Below, one piece after another: positions 47,406 through 57,990 of a stretch of DNA of 64,000 bases. The notes beneath the pieces were generated by a model. That model was not told the origin of the DNA. It ran no database searches and saw only the letters and a list, made by a program, of their open reading frames with translations. Numbering within the stretch: position 1 is the stretch's first letter; each line of letters opens with the position of its first letter. The stretch covers positions 16,394,085 through 16,458,084 of the forward strand of contig OY727103.1 of assembly GCA_963402885.1 (NCBI GenBank), given 5' to 3'. A program made the position numbers and the translations under genes. Source of the stretch: Antedon bifida (lineage: Eukaryota; Echinodermata; Crinoidea; Comatulida; Antedonidae).

Positions 47406-48317
47406 TTTGATAAGTAAAATAACATGATGCGTTCGGTCGTTGTTTAATCAAATTGTTAGCTGAGAAAACAACACCTGTCTCAGCTAACAGATACAACATT
47501 GATTAAGTAATCACATAGATTAATGAATAACAGAAAATAAGCAATGACACACCCGACACTGTTGCGGTGATAGTGTAAACGGGGTAAAAATATGTATATG
47601 CATCAATATGACAAAAAACAACAATTATTCAATTCCTGTTATTCCCTCGAGTTATTAATAAAAATACTGTATAACCACATTTAATGTTTAGCTCAAACGT
47701 AAAAATACATGAAGGTTCAGGAAAAGGTGGAAGATTGTATCCGAATATTATTTAAGAGAGGTTGTACATTTTACATCCTCGTGTACGGTAAAAGCGTCGT
47801 GAAACGCCAACAAGACAAACTTTACAATGTTGACCTGCCGCGCCTGTGATGGCATCCTCTGGTCACCAGTTCTCGAAACAGTGTTTTACGACTGTTCACT
47901 TCAGCATTTCATTTAGATTAGTATCATTGTTTTACGTTTGAATGTCCGTTTTTTTTAATGCGTTTTCTAAAAACAGCAAAATAGATATCAACACAGTGAA
48001 AAATGAGAGAAGAAAAACGTTTTAAAAATGTGTAGGCCTATGGTTTTATATTATTATGTTATTCAACCTTACAATGTATAATATGATGTGGCAGACACTT
48101 GTAACTTTGTTATAAAAAAAAAAAAGATCGACAAAATGATTTGTTAACGTTCTTTAATACGGATGGAATATAATATATTATTTTTACTCTTCTATCAGTA
48201 GGCCTAGTGATACTGCTACCAGTCCCTCCTCCCCTGGTACAACTGGCTTGGTATATATTATTTAGTAGTACCTTCTAATTCGAAATACTTTTTATTTATA
48301 TAGTGCAGTAGAAAAGA

Positions 48318-48506
48318 GTAAAATGTGAGAAACAATGTCAAATGTGAGAAACAATGTCAACTGTGAAAAACAAGGTCAAATGTGAAAAACAAGGTTAAAT
48401 GTGAAAAACAAGGTCAAATGTGAAAAACAAGGTCAAATGTGAGAAACAATGTCAAATGTGAAAAACAAGGTCAAATGTGAAAAACAAGGTCAAATGTGAG
48501 AAACAA
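48318..48506. repeat. 19-bp minisatellite GTCAAATGTGAAAAACAAG
   Basis: About ten units alternate between GAGAAACAAT and GAAAAACAAG versions. The paralogous position in unit B (53659-53679) has a single unit, so the array expanded here or collapsed there after duplication. Confidence 0.9.
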
Positions 48507-48789
48507 TAATCATTAAATAAATAAAGTATCAAGAAACATTGAGAAATATAAAAATGAGGAAATTTAAATGATATTACACAAATAATCTGATTTATTTTGA
48601 TATACAAGACTAAAATGTTACGTTTCACATAAGAAATTGCACAAAAATATATTATAATAAACTATCAGGAGTATAAATTATTCTAAATTATACAGCATAT
48701 CTTTAAACTAAAAAAATGAAAAAAATATACAGTATATTTCATTGGAAAAATTGTGTTTTATTGAGCATGATAGAAATTGTCATTATAAA

Positions 48790-49689
48790 CTAGTATTTGT
48801 TCTTTCTTTTCTCTTCTTTATCAGATGAGAGTAAAGATCCAAGTAATAGGGCTCCACCGACAGCAGCAGCACCAACGGTACCCCACCATACAGCATCATC
48901 TACCTGCTTGCTTCTTGCTTCACCGTGGCACCAACGAGCAAAATGCTCGCAGTTGTTAGTGAACAGATCATATGGTATATTTCTAAAGAAACCTCCTTCT
49001 GCACTCTTCGCAAGTCTTACAACTTCTTCCCGGCTGACGTCAGAAGGGCATGGTATACGTTCCACTTCTGCGTTATCATCATCACCAACAAACTCCTTAA
49101 ATGTCACACGACGTACGTATGCTTTGTCTTTTGCTCCAGATAAGTGCATAACCTCACCATTACCAATGTACACTCCTAAAAACCAAAGTAAATAAAATAC
49201 TTTAGGCATAAGCTCACTAGATACTTTGAATAAAAATATAAAAATTTAAGTGTAGTAAATTCTCTTTTTAAGCAATAAATATTACCAACATGGAAAAATG
49301 AAATACGAGAATTTATGGAAGCATAGACAAACAATAGAGGGCGTTATACATTTAAAATACATCAACATAATAGAGGGCGTTATTACAAAAAAAAACACCA
49401 GCATAATATGACCTTGACAACGTTATAACAATGGGTAGGCATATGCCAGGTGCTTTCCAGGATGTAGCTATTTATAGAATCTATGTTATATTTCTTATGA
49501 CCATTACTGTTTGTCTGTCTAAAGTGGCCTTTGTAAATGGCAGTACTGTACTTTTCTCAGTCAGGACTGGTAATATTGGAGATATTATTATATAACAAAT
49601 ATTTAAAACTTACCCCAATGCCAGTAGGGAATTAGCTCCCAGCACCGCACCTTAACCAGGTCACCTGCTTGGAATTTGGAACGAGACAT
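48790..49689 (-). CDS. LRAT/PLAAT-like locus 6, Ala/Gly-rich anchor type (153 aa)
   Basis: Coding exon 1 is 49614-49689 (MSRSKFQAGDLVKVRCW, ending IPYWHWG) and exon 2 is 48790-49175; phase-1 intron. The catalytic His (YWHWG), His (GEVMHL) and Cys (TNNCEHFARWCHG) are present. It lacks the eight to twelve residues around EFNIKAKET found in the other loci after the second His, going from SGA straight to KDKAYVRRVTF. The C-terminal helix WWGTVGAAAVGGALLLGSLL and basic end KEEKRKNKY differ from the tail of loci 4, 5 and 7. It was duplicated as locus 8. Confidence 0.9.
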
Positions 49690-50292
49690 CCTCTAATGAC
49701 AACGTACTTGAGAGAACTGTAAAAATTAATATTCAATGAATAAATATGATTACTAAATATTATAAAGGGTATTTTAATTCCTTGGCCTACAATATTCTTT
49801 TTCAATGATACATACCATACCCAGATGCCCAATCACAATCAATTTGTCCTCCAGGTCAAAGATTAAAAATTGTCGCATTTATAATTATCCGATTTGTTAA
49901 TTAATTAATAATGTTAATTTTTCTCGAGTGGAATCGGTTAAACCCCGTTTCCACAGACAGTTTATCGGTTAAGTTTTAGCTGCGGAAACACGGCCTAGAT
50001 CTCCTCTGAGGAAACACAACGTGCTTGATAATAATCATCGAAATAAAAACAGGCAAAATTGTCATTTCTGGTAACATGGGTTACTTACTTAGATTTAAAA
50101 ATCAGTATTAAAACAAATTCTTCTACAATTGTATATTTATTATGTTTGCTTTCTTTTACTATAATGTATTTTTAAAATGTTTATTTGAATCAACAATTAA
50201 AAACACATTAATAACAACTTTATATTTATGACATTAATCTTGCTAAAATTCACCGAATAAACAAATGTTAAAGACATTCAAATTTATATACT

Positions 50293-50372
50293 TACTATTA
50301 CTTGAGGATGGTCAATCTACCGTATACAAACAAGTTTTGGGAAAAACCAAGCTGGACCGGCCTATTTATACA
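50293..50372 (-). promoter_or_regulatory. Promoter and 5' untranslated exon of LRAT locus 6
   Basis: Minus strand: TATGTATAAATAGGCCGG, TCCAGCTTGGTTTTTCC, leader, then donor AATA|GTAAGTATA. Copy of the locus 4 block without the second inverted arm; 650 bp upstream of the ATG. Confidence 0.65.
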
Positions 50373-50832
50373 TACAGCCATGGAGGAAATACTAATTTCC
50401 TCAAACAATCATGACAAATTCTGGAAAATCCAGTAAATATGTCAAAAACATGATATGTCATTATATATAATTTGACATACTACACTATAACTAGGTTATT
50501 TTTAAACTATGTTTGTGTAAGCTTTTTTTTAGTGAGCAAATGTTTTACACAGTCAAAGATTGCGGGCTGGAATCACACACCCTCGCAGTGTGCACAATCT
50601 ATTCATTTCTTTCTGCATTTAAATTAAGGGTAGTGCTCTCTCCAATCATTGAATCTGATTAAGAAGTGGTCTTTAACAAAATGACTACTTTCTAACAACA
50701 AGAAAGAGGCTGGAAATACAGTAGAAGTATAACACCATGGTAATTTATGTAGACATATATAATTAAAAACGATAAAACTTAATTATTTGCTCTTTTTTGT
50801 TGTTTTTATGATGGGAAAATAATTCACCTTAA

Positions 50833-51181
50833 AGATGTATTGTCCCCCTGAAAAAATAATTCTTAACAAAATTTTTTTTGAATATTCCATTTTAATGTAA
50901 CAAAATAGTTATCCACTTTGACCAAAAATTGGATCGAAAAAAAATATATATATTTACATGAAAAAATGTAATTTAAAGCAAAAAATGGTCAAATTGGCTG
51001 CCAGTCAATAGATTTTTGGTTGAATTTTAACATTTATTTTGTCATTTTATAAGTGAAAACCTGATTTTTTTTGGTTTTTTTTCTATTGAAGTGATTAACT
51101 TTATTAAAACTAATGAATAACATATTCAAAGTCTGATTTAATTAATCTTTATTTTTCATGTTTTTGAGGGACAATACATCT
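50833..51181. mobile_element. TTAA-flanked MITE, copy 4
   Basis: The left end AGATGTATTGTCCCCC and right end GAGGGACAATACATCT are flanked by TTAA (50829-50832, 51182-51185). It is absent from unit A. Its right flank (51186-51297, GTCCCTGTCCCTTAATAAGTG) belongs to the GTGTCC repeat family, so it may have landed in that repeat. Confidence 0.88.
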
Positions 51182-51550
51182 TTAATAGGGGTTGAATCAA
51201 TCATTTGGCACATTAAAAAATGTCCCTGTCCCTTAATAAGTGTCACCGGAGTAGTTTGCCGTAGTGTTAAAACATATATTTTCCATAGTTTTGAGTGAAA
51301 GTGTTAAATAGTGTTGTCCCAAAGGAGGGATTTTCTGTAGCATCAAAACTTTATAACTACCGGTAAATGGCTTATTGGCAGTTAAATTGTTTTCAAAGCA
51401 AGTTTTTTAGACGGTAATTATACGTGAAGAATTGTCAGTTTATCAATTTTGAACCGTTTAACTGACATCGATTTTAAGAATTAAAATCACACTAACTAGG
51501 CTGTACGTTTTGCATTATAACAATGCTTTCTTTAATAGCAATGACAGAAA

Positions 51551-52208
51551 TTAATAGTAATAGTGCCTTTGTTTCTTCTCTTCCTTAATTTCTTTTACTA
51601 CTTCTCGAATGAGTAGGCCTACACCAAGTGCAACAGCACCGCCAACGATAGCCCTTTTTACAACTTTTTGTACCTGCTTGCTCTCAGCCTCGCCGTGGCA
51701 CCAACGAGCGAAATGCTCGCAGTTGTTAGTGAACAGATCATATGGTATATTTCTAAAGAAACCTCCTTCTGCACTTTTCGCAAGTCTTACAACTTCTTCC
51801 CGGCTGACGTCAGAAGGGCATGGTATACGTTTCACTTCTGGGTTATCATCATCATCACCCACGAACTCTTTAAATGTCACTCGATGTACCTTTGCTGTCT
51901 CCTTTGCTTTTATATTAAACTCTGCTCCAGAGAAGTGTATAACTTCACCATTACCAATGTACACACCTGGAATTCAAATAAGTACAAAACAACTTTTGTC
52001 CATTCAGCCCTGGTTGTATTCAATCAACCACATGTTTAAGAATACAAATGCCGGCCTTTTTACTTTACATTATACATAGATATTAATGTTATATGTATGA
52101 CATTTAATAATAGTAATAGTATTTACCGTAGTGGTAGTAAGTAGGCCTAAACGGACTTGTACGTTTTACCGTAACAATGTCGCCTGCTTGAAGATTGTAA
52201 GGATACAT
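51551..52208 (-). CDS. LRAT/PLAAT-like locus 7 with C-terminal membrane helix (165 aa)
   Basis: Coding exon 1 is 52127-52208 (identical protein to locus 5 exon 1, ending YYHYG) and exon 2 is 51551-51966; phase-1 intron. The catalytic His, His and Cys (TNNCEHFARWCHG) are present. The first half of exon 2 and the anchor (AIVGGAVALGVGLLI, REVVKEIKEEKKQ) match locus 5. The segment PSDVSREEVVRLAKSAEGG to FRNIPYDLFTNN matches locus 6, which suggests gene conversion over about 110 bp. The acceptor before the ATG and the promoter block upstream are as in locus 5. Confidence 0.9.
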
Positions 52209-52529
52209 AGCACAATGGTATTAGGCCCTGCTGAAAAAAAGAAGACAATATCACTTATTAGGCTATAGGCGTACATTACTCTATAGAACTGCAGAGAAAA
52301 CACGTCACACATTTTATATTACAATATGCTTGTGAATTATGTTGTATTATTTAATCTTTCGGTATTATAGGTCCACAAGCCTAAATTAAAAGTGCACCAT
52401 ACTGATACATTGATGACTGGACCCACGTCACCTTGTTAGGATGTCACGTGTATTTATATGCCTTAGTCCTATTGGAACTTTTGATATGCCTAACATCTCT
52501 GGGCTAAACAAAGGGAGTTAATGAAAAAC

Positions 52530-52668
52530 AATGTACTTACTAATTTACAACACTTTTCTACCTTTATTCACTATACCTTACTGTACCGAACTGTTTGATA
52601 TATACAACATCTAGGCCTATATAAACATTTTTTGGAAAAACCAAGTACGCCGGTCTATTTACATAAAC
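52530..52668 (-). promoter_or_regulatory. Promoter and 5' untranslated exon of LRAT locus 7
   Basis: Near-identical to 47265-47405: GTAAATAGACCGGC, GTACTTGGTTTTTCC, leader with TATATAGGCCTAG, donor GTAAGTACATTG. It lies 426 bp upstream of the ATG. Confidence 0.65.
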
Positions 52669-53688
52669 TTTGATAAGTAAAATAACATGATGCGTTCGGT
52701 CGTTGTTTAATCAAATTGTTAGCTGAGAAAACAGCACCTGTCTCAGCTAACAGATATAACATTGATTAAGTAATCACATAGATTAATGAATAACAGAAAA
52801 TAAGCAATGACACACCCGACACTGTTGCGGTGATAGTGTAAACGGGGTAAAAATATGTATATGCATCAATATGACAGTTTTGAAAGTTTTGGTCACCTTT
52901 CCAAAAAACAACAATTATTCAATTCCTGTTATTCCCTCGAGTTATTAATAAAAATACTGTATAACCACATTTAATGTTTAGCTCAAACGTAAAAATACAT
53001 GAAGGTTCAGGAAAAGGTGGAAGATTGTATCCGACAAATATTATTTAAGAGAGGTTGTACAATTTACATCCTCGTGTACGGTAAAAGCGTCGTGAAACGC
53101 CAACAAGACAAACTTTACAATGTTGACCTGCCGCGCCTGTGATGGCATCCTCTGGTCACCAGTTCTCGAAACAGTGTTTTACGACTGTTTACTTCAGCAT
53201 TTCATTTAGTATCATTGTTTTACGTTTGAATGTCCGGTTTTTTTAATGCGTTTTCTAAAAACAGCAAAATAGATATCAACACAGTGAAAAATGAGAGAAG
53301 AAAAACGTTTTAAAAATGTGTAGGCCTATGGTTTTATATTATGTTATTCAACCTTACAATGTATAATCTGAAGTGGCAGACACATTATGTCTTTGTTTAA
53401 AAAAAAACCAGATCGACAAAATGATTTGTTAGCGTTCTTTAATACGGAATATAATATATTATTTTTATTCCTCTATCATTAGACCTAGTGATACTGTACC
53501 CATCGACACCCTCCCCACCCTACTACTCCCCCCTCCCCTGGTACCACTGGCTTGGTATCTATTATTTAGTAGTACCTTCTAATTCGAAATTCTTTCTAAA
53601 ACAATATCATTTTTTTATTTACAAAAATATTTGTTTATATTATAGTGCAGTAAAAAAGGGTCAAATGTGAGAAACAATAATCATTAAA

Positions 53689-55264
53689 CTAGACATGAAA
53701 CTCGTCACTTTGACGAGTTAGTTATCCGCACCACGACAAACGCGCACATCATACGTTGGAATATTGCACACAGATAAAGATTTTGGCATTATGACAAGAA
53801 CTGAAGAATATGATATGCTGTTAGTGCTGAATTCTGTCAATTTTGTGTCATATAGTATATACATGCAAACAGTATAATCTGTATACATATTACATACAGT
53901 GTAGAATAGGTGAAATTACGGGACCCGCCATTTATTCCAATTTTTAACATGGCGACGGTATCAAAATGAAACACTTAGATAGCAATTTCAGAAGGAAATT
54001 ATCTCAGGAACAACATATTAACGTGTAGAAGAAATTTGAGTACGTAAAATATAGATGCGCACCCTTTTAAATGTGATGAACTATTACGCAAAATATGAAA
54101 ATACGGCCATATGATGACGTCACAACATCCGATTGGCAAAATGTTTACATGAATTTGTATCTACAATCCAATAGCTTCCAGAAAACGTTTTAATCGTGAT
54201 TATCACATTTTATTCTTACGAGCTATTGCAGATTAAAATTTACTGTAAAGATGAAATTAATGACCCACGTAATTATAATTTTTAGGCATGATGCCGTCAT
54301 AAAATTTAAAATATTTTTATCTCATGCTAAAGAAAGTTGATTGACCTACACAATATATAAATGTAGGAGAAAAAGGAATACAGATAAGCGTGATGCGCTC
54401 CATTGAATGTGATGAGCAATAACGAAAGAGACAAAAATCCTATACTTTACATTCGTGTGGCCATACGATGACGTCACAATGTTTTTTTAGCCTTATCGAT
54501 GCATGATCCGATATCTACAACTCATCAACTTCTAGATTTTGTAATAAAAATAAACGGTTCACGGTTTACTTGAGTAACTATGACTGTTTAAAAAAAAGAC
54601 ATTATTTTGACGATTTTTTAAGCTTTTTCATAAAAAACGCGCACGAATTGTCTAATTCAACGTGTTCGTATGGCGTTATTTAAACTGGAAAAGGTCTAAA
54701 TTGTTTTCAAAATTACTAGGAAAGGCTTGAAAAATATAATTAAGAGAAAAAAATATGTTTTTAACGCTACGTGCGCACCGCGTGCGTAAAAAATTGCGCG
54801 CCCGTGGGAATTTTTGACATGCTCAAAATGACAAGAAACGCGTAAAAAGATTAATTGATTAGAAATTAATTTTGCGCATTTTGAAATTTTAAATGCGCGT
54901 GCGCGCGTAACTTCTTGTGAAACATGCCATTTTTAATCCGTAGAAAGTTTGCCCCTGATATGACTTAAATTTTGTCAACGTGTCAATACTAAATGACTTT
55001 TGGTTTTTAATCTATGATCAATCATTGAAATTCATAAAATTGCGCGTAAGTCACGTTGCGCAACTATGACGTCATTCAAAAATAGGAGGTGCACAACTTC
55101 ACGTAAATGCCCATATGTTGTCAAAGTTATGAAATGTTATGTTTACACATTTTAGAGAAACGCGACTCACAAAAAGGAAGGAAGGAAAGAAGAATAATAC
55201 AGAAAAAAAATATTGATCCCATACAATAACAAGGAGTTATCCGCTCTAACAAGCGGATAACTAA
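53689..55264. mobile_element. Helitron-like non-autonomous element, 1.58 kb, hairpins at both ends
   Basis: The left end reads CTAGACATG then a perfect 9-bp hairpin (AACTCGTCA/TGACGAGTT) and GTTATCCGC. The right end reads GTTATCCGCT, a loop, AGCGGATAAC and a terminal CTAA. There is no target duplication; host A lies on the left and T on the right, as in Helitron insertion between A and T. Read outward, both ends finish in CTRR-type tetramers (CTAG, CTAA) after a hairpin. The paralogous unit A has the uninterrupted sequence near 48513. It has no coding frame. Confidence 0.7.
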
Positions 55265-55487
55265 TAAAGTACAGAAACAAAAAACATTGAGAAATATAAA
55301 AATGAGGAAATTCAAATGATATTACACAAATAAACTGTTATGTTTCACATAAGAAAATGCACAAAAATATATTATAATAAACTATCAAGAGTATAAAGTA
55401 TTCTAAATTATACAGCATTTAATATACAGTATATTTCATTGGAAAAAATTGTGTTTTATTGAGCATGATAGAAATTGTCATTATAAA

Positions 55488-56515
55488 CTAGTATTTGTTC
55501 TTTCTTTTCTCTTCTTTATCAGATGAGAGTAAAGATCCAAGTAATAGGGCTCCACCGACAGCAGCAGCACCAACGGTACCCCACCATACAGCATCATCTA
55601 CCTGCTTGCTTCTTGCCTCACCGTGGCACCAACGAGCAAAATGCTCACAGTTATTAGTAAACAGATCATACGGTCTATTTCTAAAGAAACCGCCCTCTGC
55701 ACTCTTCGCAAGTCTTACAACTTCTTCCCGGCTGACGTCAGAAGGGCATGGTATACATTCCACTTCTGCGTTATCATCATCACCAACAAACTCCTTTAAT
55801 GTCACACGATGTACCTTTGCTGTCTCCTTTGCTTTGATATTAAATTCTGCTCCAGATAAGTGCATAACCTCACCGTTACCAATGTACACTCCTAAAAACC
55901 AAAGTGAATAAAATACATGAGGCAAAAGCTCACTAGATATTTTGAAAAAGCAATCTTGTGAATCTATACACTTAAGTGTAGTGATTTCTCTTTGTAGGGA
56001 ATAAATATTTAGAGGTACAATCATGGAAAAATGAAATATGAGAATTTATGAAAGCATAGCCAAACAATAGAGGGCGTTATTACAAAAAAAACATCAGCAT
56101 AACAAATATGACATTTGTTGTATTCGAATGGGAACTTTCATTGTTAACATAAAGATTCGTTGAGTACTTTTTGTATTCGAATTGTAAATTTGTGCTCAAC
56201 AGAAAGTCATTCGAATAGAAAACGTTGACAAGGTTTTTCGTTAAGAACTTTCTCAATGCTCAAAATACTCTGTTAAATAAGTACTTAACGGAAAAACTGT
56301 ACTCAACGGTAAAAGTCTCAATCGAATACAACAATTGACGTTATAACCAATGTATGTATGTTGTAATCCTTTTCTGAGTCCTGTTAATACTAAGGTTGGA
56401 GATATTATTAAACTATATAAAAAAATATTCAAAATTTACCCCAATGACTGTAGGGAATTGGATCCCAGCGCCGCACCTTAACCAGGTCACCTGCTTGGAA
56501 TTTGGAGCGAGACAT
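55488..56515 (-). CDS. LRAT/PLAAT-like locus 8, Ala/Gly-rich anchor type (159 aa)
   Basis: Coding exon 1 is 56440-56515 (MSRSKFQAGDLVKVRRW, ending IPYSHWG) and exon 2 is 55488-55891; phase-1 intron. Catalytic residues by count are His24, His36 and Cys107, close to His23, His35 and Cys113 of vertebrate PLAAT enzymes. Unlike its partner locus 6 it retains the EFNIKAKETAKVHRVTLKE segment, there matching locus 5 at DNA level. Anchor WWGTVGAAAVGGALLLGSLL with basic end. An acceptor (TTTTCACAG) stands about 30 bases before the ATG. The intron contains a unit-B-specific inverted-repeat element (56112-56333). Confidence 0.9.
56112..56333. mobile_element. TTGTATTCGA inverted-repeat element in the locus 8 intron
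   Basis: The left end TTGTTGTATTCGAATGGGAA and right end CAATCGAATACAAC are inverse. The interior repeats the themes ACTCAAC, CGTTAA and ATTCGAAT in opposing orientations. It is absent at the matching point of unit A (near 49425). It is about 220 bp with no frame. Confidence 0.7.
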
Positions 56516-56572
56516 CCTCTAATGATGACAACGTACTTGAGAGAACTGTGAAAATTAATATTCAATGAATAA

Positions 56573-56738
56573 ATAATGAATGTAATGTAATGTTGTTCGA
56601 TTTATAAAGCGCTTTTTTACACAATCAAAAGATTATCTCAAAGCGCTGAGAGAAAAAACAGAAAGAAATTACAAAGAAAATAGATGGGTTTTTAAGAGTG
56701 TTTTGAAAACTATGAATATGATAGAGGATGCATTTTTT
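56573..56738. mobile_element. SINE-like dispersed repeat with AAAGCGCT motifs
   Basis: It contains ATTTATAAAGCGCTTTTTTA and TCTCAAAGCGCTGAGAGA and is absent from the paralogous spot in unit A (near 49742). It is a short non-coding insertion in the locus 8 5' flank; the family is not certain. Confidence 0.5.
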
Positions 56739-56862
56739 ATGATTGAAAAATATCATAATGGGTATTTTAATTCCTTGGCCTACAATATTCTTTTTCAATG
56801 ATACATGCCTACCTACGACCGTTGTTATATTAAAGAAAGTTCCAATAATACTAGAACCTTAT

Positions 56863-56912
56863 TATTATTACTACAGTCGAACAGCTACTACTACTACTAC
56901 TACTAGACTAGG
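56863..56912. repeat. ATT / ACT trinucleotide microsatellite
   Basis: Imperfect ATT units followed by CTACTACTACTACTACTACT, in the spacer upstream of LRAT locus 8. Confidence 0.8.
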
Positions 56913-57300
56913 CCTACACTACTCTGGGGTGGGTGGCACATAGCTAGTCTATTATTATTATTATGTTGATAAGTAGACTATAACAACAACCTATACACTA
57001 TATTCTATGACCTAGAGAGTTACAGACAAATTACGGGTTACTACTAGGCTAGGTCATTATGATTAGTATAGCTAGTGCATTAGACTTATAGGCCTTCTAC
57101 ACACTGAGCTTGGCAGTTCGGTGAATGACGTGTACTTATCACTCAACAATTCATGGCCTAGCTCTAAACTCACTTATAATAGTTACATACTAAAAGTAGG
57201 CATACCTTCTTTCCTCTACTGCCCACTCTACCCACAGCAACTAACCACAATCTTTGGTAAGATTAGAAGCATTAATTTCTATTCCTATTCCTATTCCTCT

Positions 57301-57328
57301 GGAAAAACCAAGTCTTAGTAAAAATAAC
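57301..57328 (-). promoter_or_regulatory. Promoter-like CTTGGTTTTTCC block upstream of LRAT locus 8
   Basis: Minus strand: a T/A-rich element (TTATTTTTAC), then AGACTTGGTTTTTCC, 786 bp upstream of the locus 8 ATG. The GCCGG spacer is missing, so it is the weakest of the five copies. A CCTATTC microsatellite-like run lies just to its left. Confidence 0.45.
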
Positions 57329-57595
57329 TTCTGGAAATCCCATTACCCATTAAAAAGGTATCTGTATTAACAGAGGGCGTTTTCAAAGAAATTATGGTAC
57401 GCCAAACCAGACATAAATATTACAATGGTCACATCTTTCGAGTGTACATACAATGAAGGATCTCATTGCTCTCATTTGATGAAGTACAGTAATAGAACAT
57501 TTAGTGACATATAAAAAGGACTTTGTGTTTGACAACATGCAATCAAAGTAGCTGCTAGTCTTTAGATTCAAAATGATCAAATAAAAACAATGTAT

Positions 57596-57990
57596 AGTTG
57601 TGCTCAAACTTAATGTATAGTTGTGCTCAAACTTAATGTATAGTTGTGCTCAAACTTAATGTATAGTTGTGCTCAAACTTAATGTATAGTTGTGCTCAAA
57701 CTTAATGTATAGTATGTTCAAACTCGATGTATATTTAATGTTCAAACTCAATGTATATTATGTTCAAACTCAATGTATATTATGTTCAAACTCAATGTAT
57801 ATTATGTTCAAACTCAATGTATGGTATGTTCACACTCAATGTATAGTTGTGCACAAACTTGATGTATACAGTATTTGTGTTCAAACTTGATAAATAGTTA
57901 TGCTCAAACTCTATAAATAGTTATGCTCAAACTCGATGTATAGTTAAACTGGATAAATAGTAAAACTTGATATATTCTATGTACAAACTT
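57596..57990. repeat. 23-bp minisatellite CAAACTTAATGTATAGTTGTG
   Basis: Five to six near-identical units to 57710, then shortened variants (CAAACTCAATGTATATTATG) to about 57830, then decayed units. The open frame across it (57690-57890) is a repeat artefact. Confidence 0.9.

Larger units (their letters stand above)
46947..48789. other. Spacer between LRAT loci 5 and 6
   Basis: Beyond the locus 5 promoter it holds a minisatellite (48318-48506) and unique AT-rich DNA containing the 3' flank of locus 6. No gene is seen. The unit B counterpart is 52209-55487, enlarged by a Helitron-like insertion. Confidence 0.6.
43690..49815. repeat. Tandem segmental duplication, unit A (LRAT loci 5 and 6)
   Basis: From GTCAAAGATTAAACATTGTC near 43733 to the sequence TTCAATGATACATACC near 49810, this region matches 49825-56805 in order and orientation, usually with very high identity. 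It contains the promoter of locus 4, then loci 5 and 6. Unit A alone carries the 1.32-kb LTR-like insertion and an expanded 19-bp minisatellite. Confidence 0.9.
49825..56805. repeat. Tandem segmental duplication, unit B (LRAT loci 7 and 8)
   Basis: Counterpart of unit A. It carries insertions not found in A: a TTAA element nested with a GTGTCC repeat (50819-51297), a Helitron-like element (53689-55264), a TTGTATTCGA inverted-repeat element (56112-56333) and a SINE-like repeat (56573-56738). The intact LTR-free site lies at 50511-50521. Confidence 0.9.

Noticed and set aside
57596-57990. CRISPR-like array
   Set aside because: Units are contiguous with no unique spacers; it is an ordinary minisatellite in a eukaryotic genome.
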